Assembly: GCF_030272615.1 (NCBI RefSeq)
Contig: NC_081412.1
Location: forward strand, 685,262,583-685,326,582
Length of the DNA stretch: 64,000 nt
Direction: 5' to 3'
Source: Cryptomeria japonica
Taxonomy: Eukaryota > Streptophyta > Pinopsida > Cupressales > Cupressaceae
In this document: positions 13,252-24,823 of the stretch, one piece after another
Layout: every line of letters starts with the position of its first letter
Numbering within the stretch: position 1 is the stretch's first letter
Program-made: the position numbers and the translations under genes
Notes under the pieces: generated by a model
What the model was told of the DNA's origin: nothing
Databases searched by the model: none
What the model saw: only the letters and a program-made list of their open reading frames with translations

Positions 13252-14806
13252 ATGGGGGGCGACAGAGTGAGATCTGAGTCAGACAATCCAGATGATTTTA
13301 AAAATGACCCACTTGTCTGGAATTTCTGTGTTGAAGGAGGAATTGCTGATTTTCTGGATTGCCTAAAGGGCCATGATGAGAAGCTCTCGACTGCTTTCAC
13401 CTCCTCCTGGTCTGGGAGGCGAGTCTCAGTTGGTGGCATTGCCTTTGATGTCTCTGAGGAGACTATTGCCCAAGCCACGAAGCTGACCTTGGATGGTTGT
13501 CGCTGGAAGTGTACCAGTCATGTTGCAAACAGTGAGAGTTTGAAACGGTTCTTCCATAATCGTGAAGAACCTGTCAAGCTGCAAGGTGGGTTTGCTAGGG
13601 AGGAGCTCAAGCACCCGTGGAACATGATCTGCCTCATGATCATGAAATACTTCACCCTCAAAAGCAGATACAAGGTTTTCTACTACTACCATTTACCCCT
13701 CCTTAATCACTTTCGTAATAATGATTTGCTTTGTCTGTCGTTTTATTTATTGCACTCTTTAGAGAGCTCTGTCAAGGACACTTTGGACCCTAAGCATGGG
13801 GATAAGCCTCCATTCCTCCTCCATCAGGGTCTTATATACAGGTTGTATAAATTCCATGAGGCTCTCTGCCCCCCAAGGAATCTTTCACTCTCTTAGCCCC
13901 CCATGCCAACTCCCCAACAGCTTGTGGCCCTGTCTTTGGCTTTCCCTAGATTCTTCCAATATCCGCATAAGGGCTTTGCTACAGCCTCCATGTCCCTACC
14001 TGCCTATGCCTCGGTCGTTTCTCTATCTACGGTCCCCCTTAGTTTAACTCTCCCTGCCTCTCCCTATGCTTCTCACTCCCTGTCCAACGGCAAAAGAAGA
14101 CCCCAGTTATTGAGAATTTGGACTCTGAGGAGGACCCCATTGGGGAAAAGAAGGAGGAGAGCCCTAAAACTATGGGGGGGGCTGATGGGGATGTTGACAA
14201 TGAGAATTTGACTAGGGACCCCTTAGTTCAGACCACTGTTGACATGAGTACCCCAGAAAGGAATACCCAGGAACTCACTGATGACAAAGATACGACCCCT
14301 ATGATCATGGACATTGAGGGTCTTATGGGTGGTGAAATCCCTAACAACAATACTCTAGATCCTGGAAATTGGATAGGGATTTTAACTTGGTTAAATAGGT
14401 AATGCATTCTACCCCTCTGATGGACCTGGTTAAGGATGTTTATAACTCCATTGTTGGTGGTGTGCCCAAAAAGACTACTAGAACTACTGATGACTTGGCT
14501 ACTGAGAACCCCCTGGAGGCCCTGACTCTGCAACAAATTGATAACCTCAGCCCTATTATGCAGTCTATCAAGGAGGAGGTTAATTAGCTCAACAATAAGA
14601 TGGAGGCTTGGGAAGCCCAAATGGTGGGCCTGAACAAATTCCATATGCAGGTGGTTCACAGCTCTGCCCTCACCCTCTCTCTATTGTGGGAAGGCTATGC
14701 TAACACTGAGGAGGACAAGCAAGAGGCTAGGGATCTCTACAAATTCTTGTCTAACGAATGGAGCAGTGCTATGGAGGCCACTGGGGTGCGCAAGGCACCC
14801 CTATAG
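13252..14806 (+). pseudogene. Decayed transposon-type ORF with a plant-mobile-like N-terminal domain
   Basis: From the ATG at 13252 the first 214 codons are open and look like real protein: GRRVSVGGIAFDVSEETIAQ near residue 60, a W/H/F-rich middle, then FYLLHSL and FLLHQGLIYRLYKF. The order (VGG, VxEExIxxAT, FYLLHSL, LLHQGLI) matches ORFs I know as repetitive 'putative plant transposon protein' sequences. After a TAG at 13894 the reading continues through at least two frame changes (near 14090 and 14400) into an acidic Glu/Asp-rich segment and then a helical C-terminus, with another TAG at 14585, ending at 14806. G+C is higher than in the flanks, as in a transferred or element-borne gene. The N-terminal half resembles the same region of element A ORF2 (27386-27715). 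The role of the intact protein is unknown. Confidence 0.6.
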
Positions 14807-15394
14807 TTTGTTTTTTCTTGTTGTTGTTTTTTATTACTTTTAAGACTTGGTTCCTTTTTGTTAATAGTTGATGTTAGTTGTTGTTATAGTGTTGTTTCTA
14901 CGCTATGATTTTTGATAGTTCTGCTATGTAAAGGGTCAGTGCCCTTGTTCTCACTGTTTTTTTAATAAAAAACAATCTAAAATTTTTACAATTTCACAAA
15001 ATTTAAACACAATAAAAATTTATCGATTCAAATTATTCTACAAAATTTTAATTTTTTTTTTCTATTGTTGACATTAAATTAATATAAATATTTGCAAGTA
15101 TAATAATGAGACTAGTAACACTTCCTTTCCAACAAGCACACTAAAAATCATTTATGAAAAATTAAGAGTCACAACTTAGAAGTTCACTTATTTAGAAACA
15201 ATCTCCACACCACAAATCACTTATGAAAGGTCAAAAGTCACAACTTAGAATTTCATATTAGATGTTTCTTTAAGATTTAAACTTGAGCCTCTACAATGAG
15301 AATTCAATGCTTTAACTAATTAAGTTGAACGTCTTGAAATAATGTTAGAAATTGTCAAAAATATGTTGAAGATAGAGATCCCCAATCTATAATA
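14807..15394 (+). other. 3' tail of the decayed ORF, then AT-rich spacer
   Basis: Directly after the last stop comes a T-rich 3'-UTR-like stretch with GGGTCAGTGCCCTTG near 14933 and an AATAAA at 14964 followed by an A-run. This has the layout of a polyadenylated 3' end and could mark the end of a transcribed or retrotransposed unit. Beyond about 15000 nothing is recognisable. Confidence 0.45.
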
Positions 15395-15834
15395 GTGAAG
15401 ATAAATATTGATGGAATCCTCGTCATGGAGGCATAGGTGGTATTAATAGAGATAGTCCTAGTGGTGTTTAGTATTTCTTTTCCATTTATAAAGATTTTCA
15501 TATGAATAATTTCGTGGAGGCTTTCACCATCTTGTTTGCTATGCAGAGAGGTTGTGATTTTGATTGGACAAGGATTATTCGTGAATCTAATTCACAACTG
15601 GTGGTGAATATGTTGAATGAGCAAAATTATGCTAATTGGCATTTACTTGTGGTTATCTGCCATATTCTAAGGTTGAGTAGGTTTTTAGAATTTGTTACAT
15701 TTTGGCATAATCCTAGAGAGTGGAATAGACTAGCGGATTGCCTAGCAAAGTGGGCATTTGATGGAATGCAGGGTTGGAATATAACGAGTAATTCATGGTT
15801 CTTTGCAAGGCTATTGACCATTCTTACTATGTGA
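15395..15834 (+). pseudogene. Decayed plant RNase H-like domain (LINE or RVT_3 type)
   Basis: The translation opens with KINIDG, the first catalytic Asp of RNase H, then needs one frame change and passes a TAG. From 15502 it runs open for 110 codons: NNFVEAFTILFAM with the catalytic Glu, RIIRESNSQLVVNML, then a Trp-containing linker, and HNPREWNRLADCLAKWA with the last Asp. This is the usual order of the RNase H-like domain found at the end of plant LINEs and in free-standing plant proteins. The third acidic position, normally in an E-x-D-S context, reads ESNS, so the Asp has become Asn. No reverse transcriptase lies upstream, so it is an isolated, non-functional fragment. Confidence 0.7.
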
Positions 15835-16122
15835 TTTTGATTTGTGATTAATAAATTTTTGCTCCTTACAATCAAAATCAAAATAAAAAATCTATTTAAC
15901 CAAACAAACAGCAACAACATTCAACTCTCTAACAATTTTATTTTATTTTTTTAAATTTATAATTTAGTTTTCACATATACATTATGAATAAGACATTGTA
16001 AATTCTACATGATGCGTCTAACACACATCATAAATAATTTATAATTCACAAACTTTATTGATTAAAGCTTTTTCCCCCTTTCTTGTTTAATTCAGTAAAG
16101 AGGCTCAAATACCAAAGCAAAT

Positions 16123-16346
16123 ACATGCGCACCGTCCGTTAGTAGAGTTATTTTAGGGAATTCTATTTTTTTTAATCTCCCAGTCTAGATGGAGATATTT
16201 TGTTTAATGCCTTTCTGTATTACTAAAGTCCAGTACATGCGCACCGTCCGTTAGTAGAGTTATTTTAGGGAATTCTATTTTTTTTAATCTCCCAGTCTAG
16301 ATGGAGATATTTTGTTTAATGCCTTTCTGTATTACTAAAGTCCAGT
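16123..16346. repeat. Perfect tandem duplication, 2 x 112 bp
   Basis: 16123-16234 and 16235-16346 are identical over all 112 bases as I read them, beginning ACATGCGCACCGTCCGTT and ending AAAGTCCAGT. With no differences in otherwise degraded DNA, the duplication must be recent, or possibly an assembly artefact. Confidence 0.95.
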
Positions 16347-19300
16347 TCAGTGTTTGGCATTATGAAAGTTTTAGATTTCTCAACCTTTCTCACCTTTCTG
16401 CCTACATATAACTAAGGGAATGCACGTTCATTGATATTATAGTAGAAATCTATCTTCTTTAAGGTTATAAAGTCAAACCATGTTCTCTATGCAAATCATG
16501 AATCATTAATAATCTTGCTATGCATTCAAAATCAACACATACTAGTTTATAAGGGTTTTAACTTTACGAACACATTCCAATTTATAAGGGTTAATTTTAC
16601 GCATTCAAAATCAACACATCCTAAATTATAAGGGTTTTTATTTTTAATTCAAATCATTTAATTTCACCACTCGATTAAGGGTCTATTGACAGGGTTTCAA
16701 TATTGACAGGGTTTCAATTTTTTAATCTTTAAGGAATTGTAGTTTGACATTTCTTTGCATTGAAATTTGTATATCATAAAATTTAAATAGGTTTTGTGAT
16801 TTTTTGGGGGTCAATTTTGTTTTCTTTAGTTGAGTGCATAAATTTGTGGTAAATTTTTTAAATTATATGACGGGCTAATAGATTATTGGACAGTATTCAT
16901 TGGCATTCTATTTTTTTCTAAAACAATATATATACGACACTTCAAATTATTTATAAATCAGAAAAAAAATATAGTAAGTAATATATATTATATAGTATTA
17001 TAATTTTAAATATTTATATATATTATTTTAGAATGTCTATTATAAAAATACACATTTATTTAGGAATATTTTGGAATGGCATGTTAGAGTTGTTTCTAAT
17101 TTTATAATACTTTAATATGAATTTTTAGTATCTATTTTTTTATATGAATTTAGAAACTTGTCAAAATTGAAATGATATTTTAATATGTTTTTTTTTAAAC
17201 TTGTCTAAATTAAATATTTTTTTGACAATTAATATTTTTCTTAAAACGTTAAATGAAAAGCATTGCAATCACGAAACCGTCATAAAAAAAATCATATGAT
17301 AAGTAGGGGTGGCCATCAAATTCGAGGCCTACTTCTAATGATTTATAAAAAATGCAAGATATTTTTGTAATATTTGTGTATAAATAATAACATTGATTTG
17401 TAAATTAAGATCAATATTTCTTATGTTTAGTTAATTTAACACTTTTTCCTATTATGGCATACACCAATAAAGAAAAATAAAGATTTTTATGTTCAAAATG
17501 TAGAAAACAATTAATATTGAAAAGGAAAAATGTATTTTTCTTATTTTTTTGTATAATAATTACATAAATAAACATAATTAAGTACAAATTAACCTAAAAA
17601 TATGATGTCAAGTATAGATGGAGTGGATATAATTAAGTACAAATTAATTTAAGATAATTATATAGAGAACAATAAGCATGATTAGACCCAAAATGGAAAT
17701 TAACTACCAAAGAGTTGTTCACATAGAATGAGAAGAGCTTCAAAAGCACCAAATAAGATGTCCAAAGAAGTTTCTTTATTCCAAAAGACCCAACCCTTGG
17801 ATTAGCTTCATGAAAGTTGAGAAGATACCAATTTTGGCTCTAATACTTTCCCTCTAACTTGGGTACCCAATCTTGCAAGACAAAACAGTAATGACGAAAT
17901 ACTAAGAGATACACATTACATCTTCCAAGCATCCACTTGGAGAATCTCAAAGGTCACTCATTTGTTCACTTCCCATGTCATTAATTAATTTCAATCTAGG
18001 CATCGCATGTGGAGAAAAAATATTAAAAAATTATAAATTCACAACCCACCTTTACCATTTCTAGTGGAACCCATCATTTCTTATAAATTTATGACAAATA
18101 ATATTGAGAAAAAAAAATTCAAAAAGTTTTTCTAATGGACCCTAAGTGCCTTAGGACACTTTCCAAGAATGTTGGAACCATGTATAGTATTTACAAGGTA
18201 GATGGCACCTTAATCCTAATAGAATAGCAAGGGCACTCCAAATGAATATATGCATTAACAAACCTCATTGGGCTCTTTTTCCACCTTGTCCCTCCACAAT
18301 AAGAAGTTTGTAACATTTTCCGATAGGTTCCTTCCTTGTCACATTTGTTTAATTCTTTTTCTTCTTTTTTTCAATTTCTAAGGTTTAGGGCCAATCCCTA
18401 AACAATTGAAAATAGTATGTGTTTTCATTTGAAGGTTCCAAAAAAAAGTGATCTCATTAGTATGATGCAATTTAATAAGTGAATCAAGAACAATAGAATC
18501 ACATGCTACAAAATATAAATAAACATGTCAGAATTAGTGATGGAAGCATGTAAAGAGGTTGAAGGTTAATTTGCACCATTAAATCCATTTAGAGTTTGGA
18601 GTTTAGGGTTTGTTTATACCACTAGCCATGTCCAACTTAAGTGATCTTCCAGATAGATGTACATGTTCTGAACTATTAACATATATAAATGGTGGATCAT
18701 GTATGATCACAATAGATAGATAAGATAATGATACATCACAAAAAATAATAAATCATAGACATAATGCTCGTGATATTAATAAATGCCAATGATGGATCCT
18801 AGATACAAATTCTCAAATAGCTAGATCAATTGATATAAGTACATAGGACAATTATCCAAAAAGATAGATCAATTGAAATGTTAGTACATAATAAATTCTC
18901 TAAGAAGTTGTATTAATCGATGTATACATATAAGAAGAGTAATAATAATTGAGAGAATATGAGAAGACTAAGGATTAAGTTATAAGAGATAAGTCAAGAG
19001 GTGATCAAGAAAGGTGTGTTTAGCACTCTTGGTGACTAGAAATCTAGATGTTGAGTTGTGCTATCTTGAGTTGTCTACATATGATAATTATCTAGCTTTA
19101 CACTTTTATTCCATTTATTGATGGTAACATGTAAAGCATGTTGAGGGTGACTTGTTGCATGTGATTTTACATGTTTGCAAAAGGTCATGATTTGGAAATG
19201 TTTGGATTTGTTGCTGGAATGATAAAAAAAATTTATCATTATAATATTGTGCTTACATTAGTTTAGTTATGTTTCTCTTTAGAGAGGGAAAGTTACATGT

Positions 19301-19627
19301 TGTATCTTAAATTGTAACATTTTTCAAAGAATCATAGGATGTTTGAATAAGGAATATGCAAATGTTGTGTACTTAAAAACAAATGACATACAGAATGGAA
19401 AATTATTCAAAATTATCAAGTTGTGTATTGAAGCTAAGAAATTTAACCTACATGGAGGTAAAGAACATGAGGTTCAAATGATTCCTTCAAAGACCTATAC
19501 AGGTAGTTTTTTTATAGTTTTTTATTATATAATGGTGGATTAGTCACATATTTCTTTATGATTTATTCAAGTATAAGAGTGGCTTGGATGTGTCAATTCA
19601 TATTGAGCATTGGTGTATGGATTAAAG

Positions 19628-19731
19628 AGCTCTTCATTTTTATTTTAGTACTAATAATATATTAGGGACTAAAATCCCAAGCTCTTCATTTTTATTTTAG
19701 TACTGATAATATATTAGGGACTAAAATCCCC
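19628..19731. repeat. Tandem duplication, 2 x 52 bp
   Basis: 19628-19679 and 19680-19731 differ by one base as I read them (TACTAATAA against TACTGATAA). Each ends in GGGACTAAAATCCC, which is itself palindromic (GGGA and TCCC around CTAAAA). A recent local duplication. Confidence 0.9.
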
Positions 19732-20242
19732 CTAGATAGGTACACGTTATCTAGAAAATGGATTAGTTATCATGGGAATACACATATTCACCCACAATAG
19801 TGCAACAAATTTCCTAATTTTGGCTCTAAGCATCAAATGATTATTACATCATCTTTGCTCCAATTCACCTCTTTAAAATACTTTATATAAATTATTTTGT
19901 TTTTTCGAACAATCATTAGTATAAAAAATCTTACAAGCTTATAAATAATAATAATATTTTTTTTTGGTAGATTATATGTGTCAAAATCATGTTAAAGGTA
20001 GAAAAATAAGAATCAAACATGTTGTCAAAACATAGTTTGATAGCTATAAAGCTAAGTATAATTGCCACAATTTTATTAAAATGACCACAAAGAATCATCA
20101 TTACATAAATAGAAGTTGGAGGGTTACTAAATATTTAAACTTCATTTAGGATTATAAGTTGAAATGTTTACCAACCTAATTTTTTTGGTGAGTATTTCTC
20201 TTCCAATATTGGTGCAAAAAATATTATGGAAAAGGAAGGACG

Positions 20243-21268
20243 TGTAGTGTTGTAAATTGCAACCCCTTACAATTTTCCACTCCTTTTTGTGCCCTTACCT
20301 TAGTGTGTTTCCACCTAGCTCTTATCCAAGCATATTTCTAACATTTGTACTAAAAAATTGTTGTTAGATGATCACATGGTGATCTAGGTATTTGTCGCGA
20401 GCTTGAGGACAGAAGAGCCATGCTTGAGTCAACCCTTTTTGGGTGAACAGGTGCACTAGGTACCCTTGTACTAATGGACAAGGGCACTAGGAATCGTTGT
20501 CCCTCCAAAAGGTGTCCATTTTCAAATATGTTGGTGTGTGGTTCTCACCAGTGGATCCCCAATCTTGATACCTTGACCGAATTTATGAAATACCTTGAAA
20601 ACCCTATATAAGAGCATCTTTCTAGTTTATTTTCACACCACAAGCATCCAATTTTCATCCACAACATTGAGAATTACTAAGATCATTTCATCCCACCATA
20701 TCCTTCAAGATTAATAATTATGGAGTAACAAGTTGTAACGATCTTCATGCAAGCATGTTATTATGATTGATTTGTTTATGTCTTGTCATGTCATGTAATG
20801 TCATTGCATCAACACTTGTGATCACATTCAAAGAGCATTGCATCATCACCATTATCAACTATAGCAAGTCTAAGGTATAACATTTACTTTAGCGATTTCT
20901 ATTTTAAGTTACCTATTTCATTCAAGGGTTAATTCTAACCCAGGGATCGACCTAGGAAAGCCCTATCAACACAACACCATTTTTACTCTCTTGTGTGTGT
21001 AGGTGACAAAATATATAGACAACAAATATAGATTTTAGAAGAGGATACAAAGACACACAAGACCCAATTTTGAAGAACCAGAAAACTCTAGACATTGGAA
21101 ATCAACAAATAATGTCTAACACTTTTCTGGTGAATTTTTTGGCTGATACTTAGACCAACATCTTGATTACAAAATATTTTTTGTCTACATCTAACAATAT
21201 TGGACAAGGATGCCTAACATCATTGGCTTAAACTTCCAAAACCATATTTCATCTATAAGTTCCTCTCT
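20243..21268 (+). mobile_element. Gypsy-type LTR region, left copy
   Basis: Begins TGTAGTG-TTGTAAATTGC and aligns in direct orientation with 22290-23302. Shared blocks in order are: CACTCCTTTTTGTG, CCTAGCTCTTATCCAAGC, GATCACATGGTGAT, CTCCAAAAGG, GAGCATCTTT, ATCCACAACATTGAG, CTTCATGCAAGCAT, ACACTTGTGATCACATTCAA, CCTATCAACACAACACC, then GACAAGGATGCCTA. The layout recalls long LTRs of Gypsy elements in conifers. Whether all 1 kb is LTR, or LTR plus leader, cannot be settled by eye. The strand is taken from the polypurine tract before the right copy. Confidence 0.7.
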
Positions 21269-22273
21269 ACTTCTTAAGGGGGGGCATATATGGGGCCTAC
21301 TTGTTGCTTATTTTGTAATTGTATTTTTACAATATTTCTTTACAATCAATAGGCTTTGTTTGGTTATCCTTATATTATGTTATAGGATTTTCTTATAAAT
21401 AGTGGGCTTTCTTTGGCTATCCTTTTTCAATTTGTAAATCCTTGTTCAATTTTGTAGATTCCCTTACAAAGAATGATTTATTTGGTTATCCTTGTTGCAG
21501 TGTGCAAAAAGAGATCTTTGTTTGGAAACCTTCTTAGGATGAGTTGACTAGCATAACACAACTTGCTAGTCCTTTTGACTCTCCTTGTACTGTATCTTAG
21601 AATGAGTTGACTAGCATAACACAAATTTCTAGACCTTTGACTCTCCTTTCCTTTTTCTTTTCACATGGATCATACTTGACATAACACAACTCGTCCCATA
21701 GAATTCATTCTTCCATGGATCACCTAGCATAACACAACTTTATAGCTCATGGAATCCATGTTCTTTCCCTCTCTCTTTCATGGATAATCTAGCATAACAA
21801 AACTTGATAGCCCATGGAGTCCATGTTTCCTTTCTCTTTCCCCTATGAACCCATAACATAACACACATTGCTAGTTGTTGAATCATGGTTTCTTTTTCAT
21901 AACTTGATCTATGCTCTTTGTCTTTCTATGCAACTGCATGTGCTCTTGCAATAGCATTCCAAAAATGATATTAGGGGTTGAGACATTTTGATTATCGAGT
22001 TTTCTTCAACTAGTTGACTTGGAACCTTTGTCGCAGTACTAGCCTCTTGTGTGTGTGTTTTGTCCTTGTTTAAATTTTCATATTTGTTTGTTATTGTTTC
22101 ATTTTTTTGTGTCCTTGTATGTGATTGTATGAGTTAAGATCTTAAGCTCTAGGGCTTGTTCCCTCATATTTTGTGATATCTTATCTCTTTGTAATCCTAC
22201 TCCCGATTGCTCATGTCTTTCTCTCTCTCTTTATTCTACTTTATCATGAGTAAGTGTAGACTCATACTCATCC
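21269..22273 (+). other. Internal remnant between the two Gypsy LTR copies
   Basis: About 1 kb without gag, protease, reverse transcriptase or integrase. It contains two repeat patterns. One is GGCTTTGTTTGGTTATCC-like segments at roughly 21350, 21404 and 21478. The other is six copies of a CTAGCATAACACAA-like motif at about 21548, 21611, 21675, 21724, 21789 and 21851, spaced 49-65 bp. The coding region of the element has been lost. Confidence 0.6.
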
Positions 22274-22289
22274 TAAAGTGGGGGCTAAA
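22274..22289 (+). promoter_or_regulatory. Polypurine tract of the Gypsy relic
   Basis: AAAGTGGGGGCTAAA lies immediately before the right LTR copy, which starts TATAGTG where the left one starts TGTAGTG. A matching tract (GTTAAAGTGGGGG) precedes the minus-strand Gypsy LTR ending at 56403, supporting the call. Confidence 0.7.
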
Positions 22290-23302
22290 TATAGTGCCAT
22301 AAATTATAACCCCTTGCAATTTTACACTCCTTTTTGTGACCTTTTCTAAGTGTGTTTCCTCCTAGCTCTTATCCAAGCATATTTTTGGCCTTTACACTAC
22401 AAAACTATCATTATATGATCACATGGTGATTTGGTTCTCTATCCTAAGCTAGAGTGTACTAGAGACATCATCTATTCATATATATTTGGATGGACAATGA
22501 CACTAGGTGTCTTTTTCTCTCCAAAAGGAACCCATTTTTAAATATATCGATGCCCAATTTACACTAGTTGATCCCTGATCTTGATACTTTAATATGACCA
22601 TTGGAGGTCGGCCTAATTTATGAAATAACCTAATTACCCTATAAGAGCATCTTTTAAATTCATTTTCACATCACAAGGATTAAAATTTTCATCCACAACA
22701 TTGAGCATAACTAAGATCAATGCATCCTACATATCTGTCAAGAGCTAAGCATTATGGAGTAGCTAGTTGCAACAATCTTCATGCAAGCATTTTTTTCTAA
22801 TTGATTCATTTATGTATTGTCATTTCATGTCATGTCATTTGATCAATACTTGTGATCACATTCAAATAGAATTACACAATTGCCATTATCAACTACAAGT
22901 CTTAGGTATAGCATTCAACATTTTACTTCAGATCTTTCTATTTCATTCAAGGGTTAATTCCAACCCCGAGTTTGACCTAGGAAAAACCCTATCAACACAA
23001 CACCATTTTTCCTCTCTTATGTGTGAAAGTGTTAAGATCTAAAGACAAAAAATATAGATCTCAGAATAGGAGACAAAGATGTATAGGACCTAAATTTGAA
23101 GAGCTAGAAAACCTTGGATAGTGGCAATCGACAAATAGTGTTTGACACTTTTCTAATGAATTTTTAGGGAGATACGCAAAGTGACATCCTGATTCCAAAA
23201 ATATCTCATTTTTCTACACATGGTAGTCTTAGACAAGGATGCCTATCATCATTGTCTTGGACTTTTGAACCAGAATTTCAACGATGGGTTCCTCTTTGAT
23301 TT
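22290..23302 (+). mobile_element. Gypsy-type LTR region, right copy
   Basis: Second copy of the repeat described at 20243, at an offset of about 2.05 kb. Its first dinucleotide has decayed from TG to TA. Similarity to the left copy runs on to a GTTCCTCT shared near 21260 and 23297. Numerous substitutions between the copies mark it as old. Confidence 0.7.
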
Positions 23303-23648
23303 CCATTTGCAAATATATGCTTCATGTTTGCATATCTTCTCTAAATTTGTCTATGTGTGTTTATCTTTGTGTTTTCTACATCTTCAACCATAATTCTCAT
23401 ATTCAATTTCTCACTTTCAATTCAAACAAAAGGGAAAAGTGATATCCAATCTATGTTCAACACTTTCATTCACATATCTGATGTCAAACCTGCTAAATTC
23501 TATTTTCCTCCTTTTTAATGTACCTTGGGTGGAAGTAAGCTTGATTCCTTATCTACATATTGAACTTTTGAATCTTGTTATTTCCACCACCATACAGGAG
23601 GGAAAAATTTCCCTCCAAGAAGAAAAATTGGCTAGTGAAAGTGTAGCA
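23303..23648. other. Spacer between Gypsy relic and element A
   Basis: No gene or element end is recognisable. It may be leader sequence of the Gypsy relic. Element A begins directly after it with TGTTG. Confidence 0.4.
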
Positions 23649-24576
23649 TGTTGAAATCCAATAACACTGAGAGAGAGGGGGGATGAATCAGTGTTATACA
23701 GGGAAATCCAATTTTAACCTTATTAAAACATGTATACACCAACCTTTATATCAGTACACACAGAATTGAAAGAAGTAAATCAACCAATAAGCCAATCGCA
23801 TAAATGAGAACCATAACACATAAAATTATACATGGCAAAACTCAAAGAGGAAAAACCATGGTGGGATTTGTGACCCACAATATCAATCCACTAGCCATAT
23901 GAAGAGAAATTACAAAATATAAGGGGCCTACACTTGCAGGAAGGCGTACAACCTAGAGCACACTGCTCAATCACAAAAGGAGCCTCACTGACTACATATA
24001 AATCCTGACTACATTTCGGAGAAGTGTTGAACTGCAAAAGATAGCATCTTCTATGCCAAAATACAATTATGGTTTAAGCTCTATCTATTCCAGTCTGAAA
24101 CCCTAAACCCTTTACCAAAATAACCCTTACATAAATATCCTCACATACATAATCTCTCTGATATATTTCGCATCATATCACATCCACATATCCATAATCT
24201 CCTATATTAAAAATGATCTAATCCAACTGACCTATATACCCTATACAACTTATCATGCCTTATGTCAGCTTACAAAGATTATTATAATATCAAATTACAT
24301 GTCAGTTAGATAACATAAATACATGAATATCAAAAACAATTGTCGATGTCAGATCCAAGAGATGTCGGCCCCCAATACCGATAACTTTATTCTTAACCAT
24401 GTCGGCCTACATTTCTGGTAACCAAAGAAATCCTTCTATCCTTCCGGTGTCGGTGTAGTATCTGTGAAGTGCCTGTTGGTACACAACTGAACCAAAATAT
24501 GAAGCTGAAACAAAATATCATGTTGCCATCAATGATAACATAGTGAAACCAAACAATTGAGTGCCAATTGCCAACA
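23649..24576 (-). repeat. Element A 3' LTR
   Basis: 928 bp, read on the minus strand as TGTTGGCAATTGGCACTC to GGATTTCAACA. It contains the stem-loop with CATGG and CCATG arms near 23831-23860 that recurs in other Copia-like LTRs here. It lies directly downstream (minus sense) of the polypurine tract. Confidence 0.9.
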
Positions 24577-24590
24577 ATCTCCCCCTTTGG
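24577..24590 (-). promoter_or_regulatory. Element A polypurine tract
   Basis: Minus strand CCAAAGGGGGAGAT directly abuts the TGTTGG of the 3' LTR. Three more GGGGGAG motifs lie within 170 bp upstream on the same strand (near 24642, 24691 and 24742), one of them AAAGGGGGAG. Confidence 0.9.
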
Positions 24591-24823
24591 CATTGATGGC
24601 AACACTCATGTGAAAAATGGTCAAGGTTTCATCCTACCTACTCCCCCTAAGCTAAATATTCATCAATGCAAAATACTCCATACTCTATGTCTCCCCCTAA
24701 AGTTTACAACTCCTTCTATTCTCTTTTTCACGTCTATATCACTCCCCCTTTGACATAAATTCCACCAAAAATTAAAATAATGTCAAAGATCCACAATTGT
24801 ATAATGAGTATCCCAAAAATATC

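Larger units (their letters stand above)
15835..20242. other. AT-rich spacer with two young tandem duplications
   Basis: No coding frame can be supported. The region contains a perfect 112-bp tandem duplication and a 52-bp one (listed separately), plus a weak repeat of TTATAAGGGTTTTA near 16550-16640. The rest is unremarkable AT-rich DNA. Confidence 0.55.

Noticed and set aside
24568-24753. Plus-strand ORF across the element A polypurine tract
   Set aside because: It overlaps the LTR end and polypurine motifs on the opposite strand and has no coding signature.
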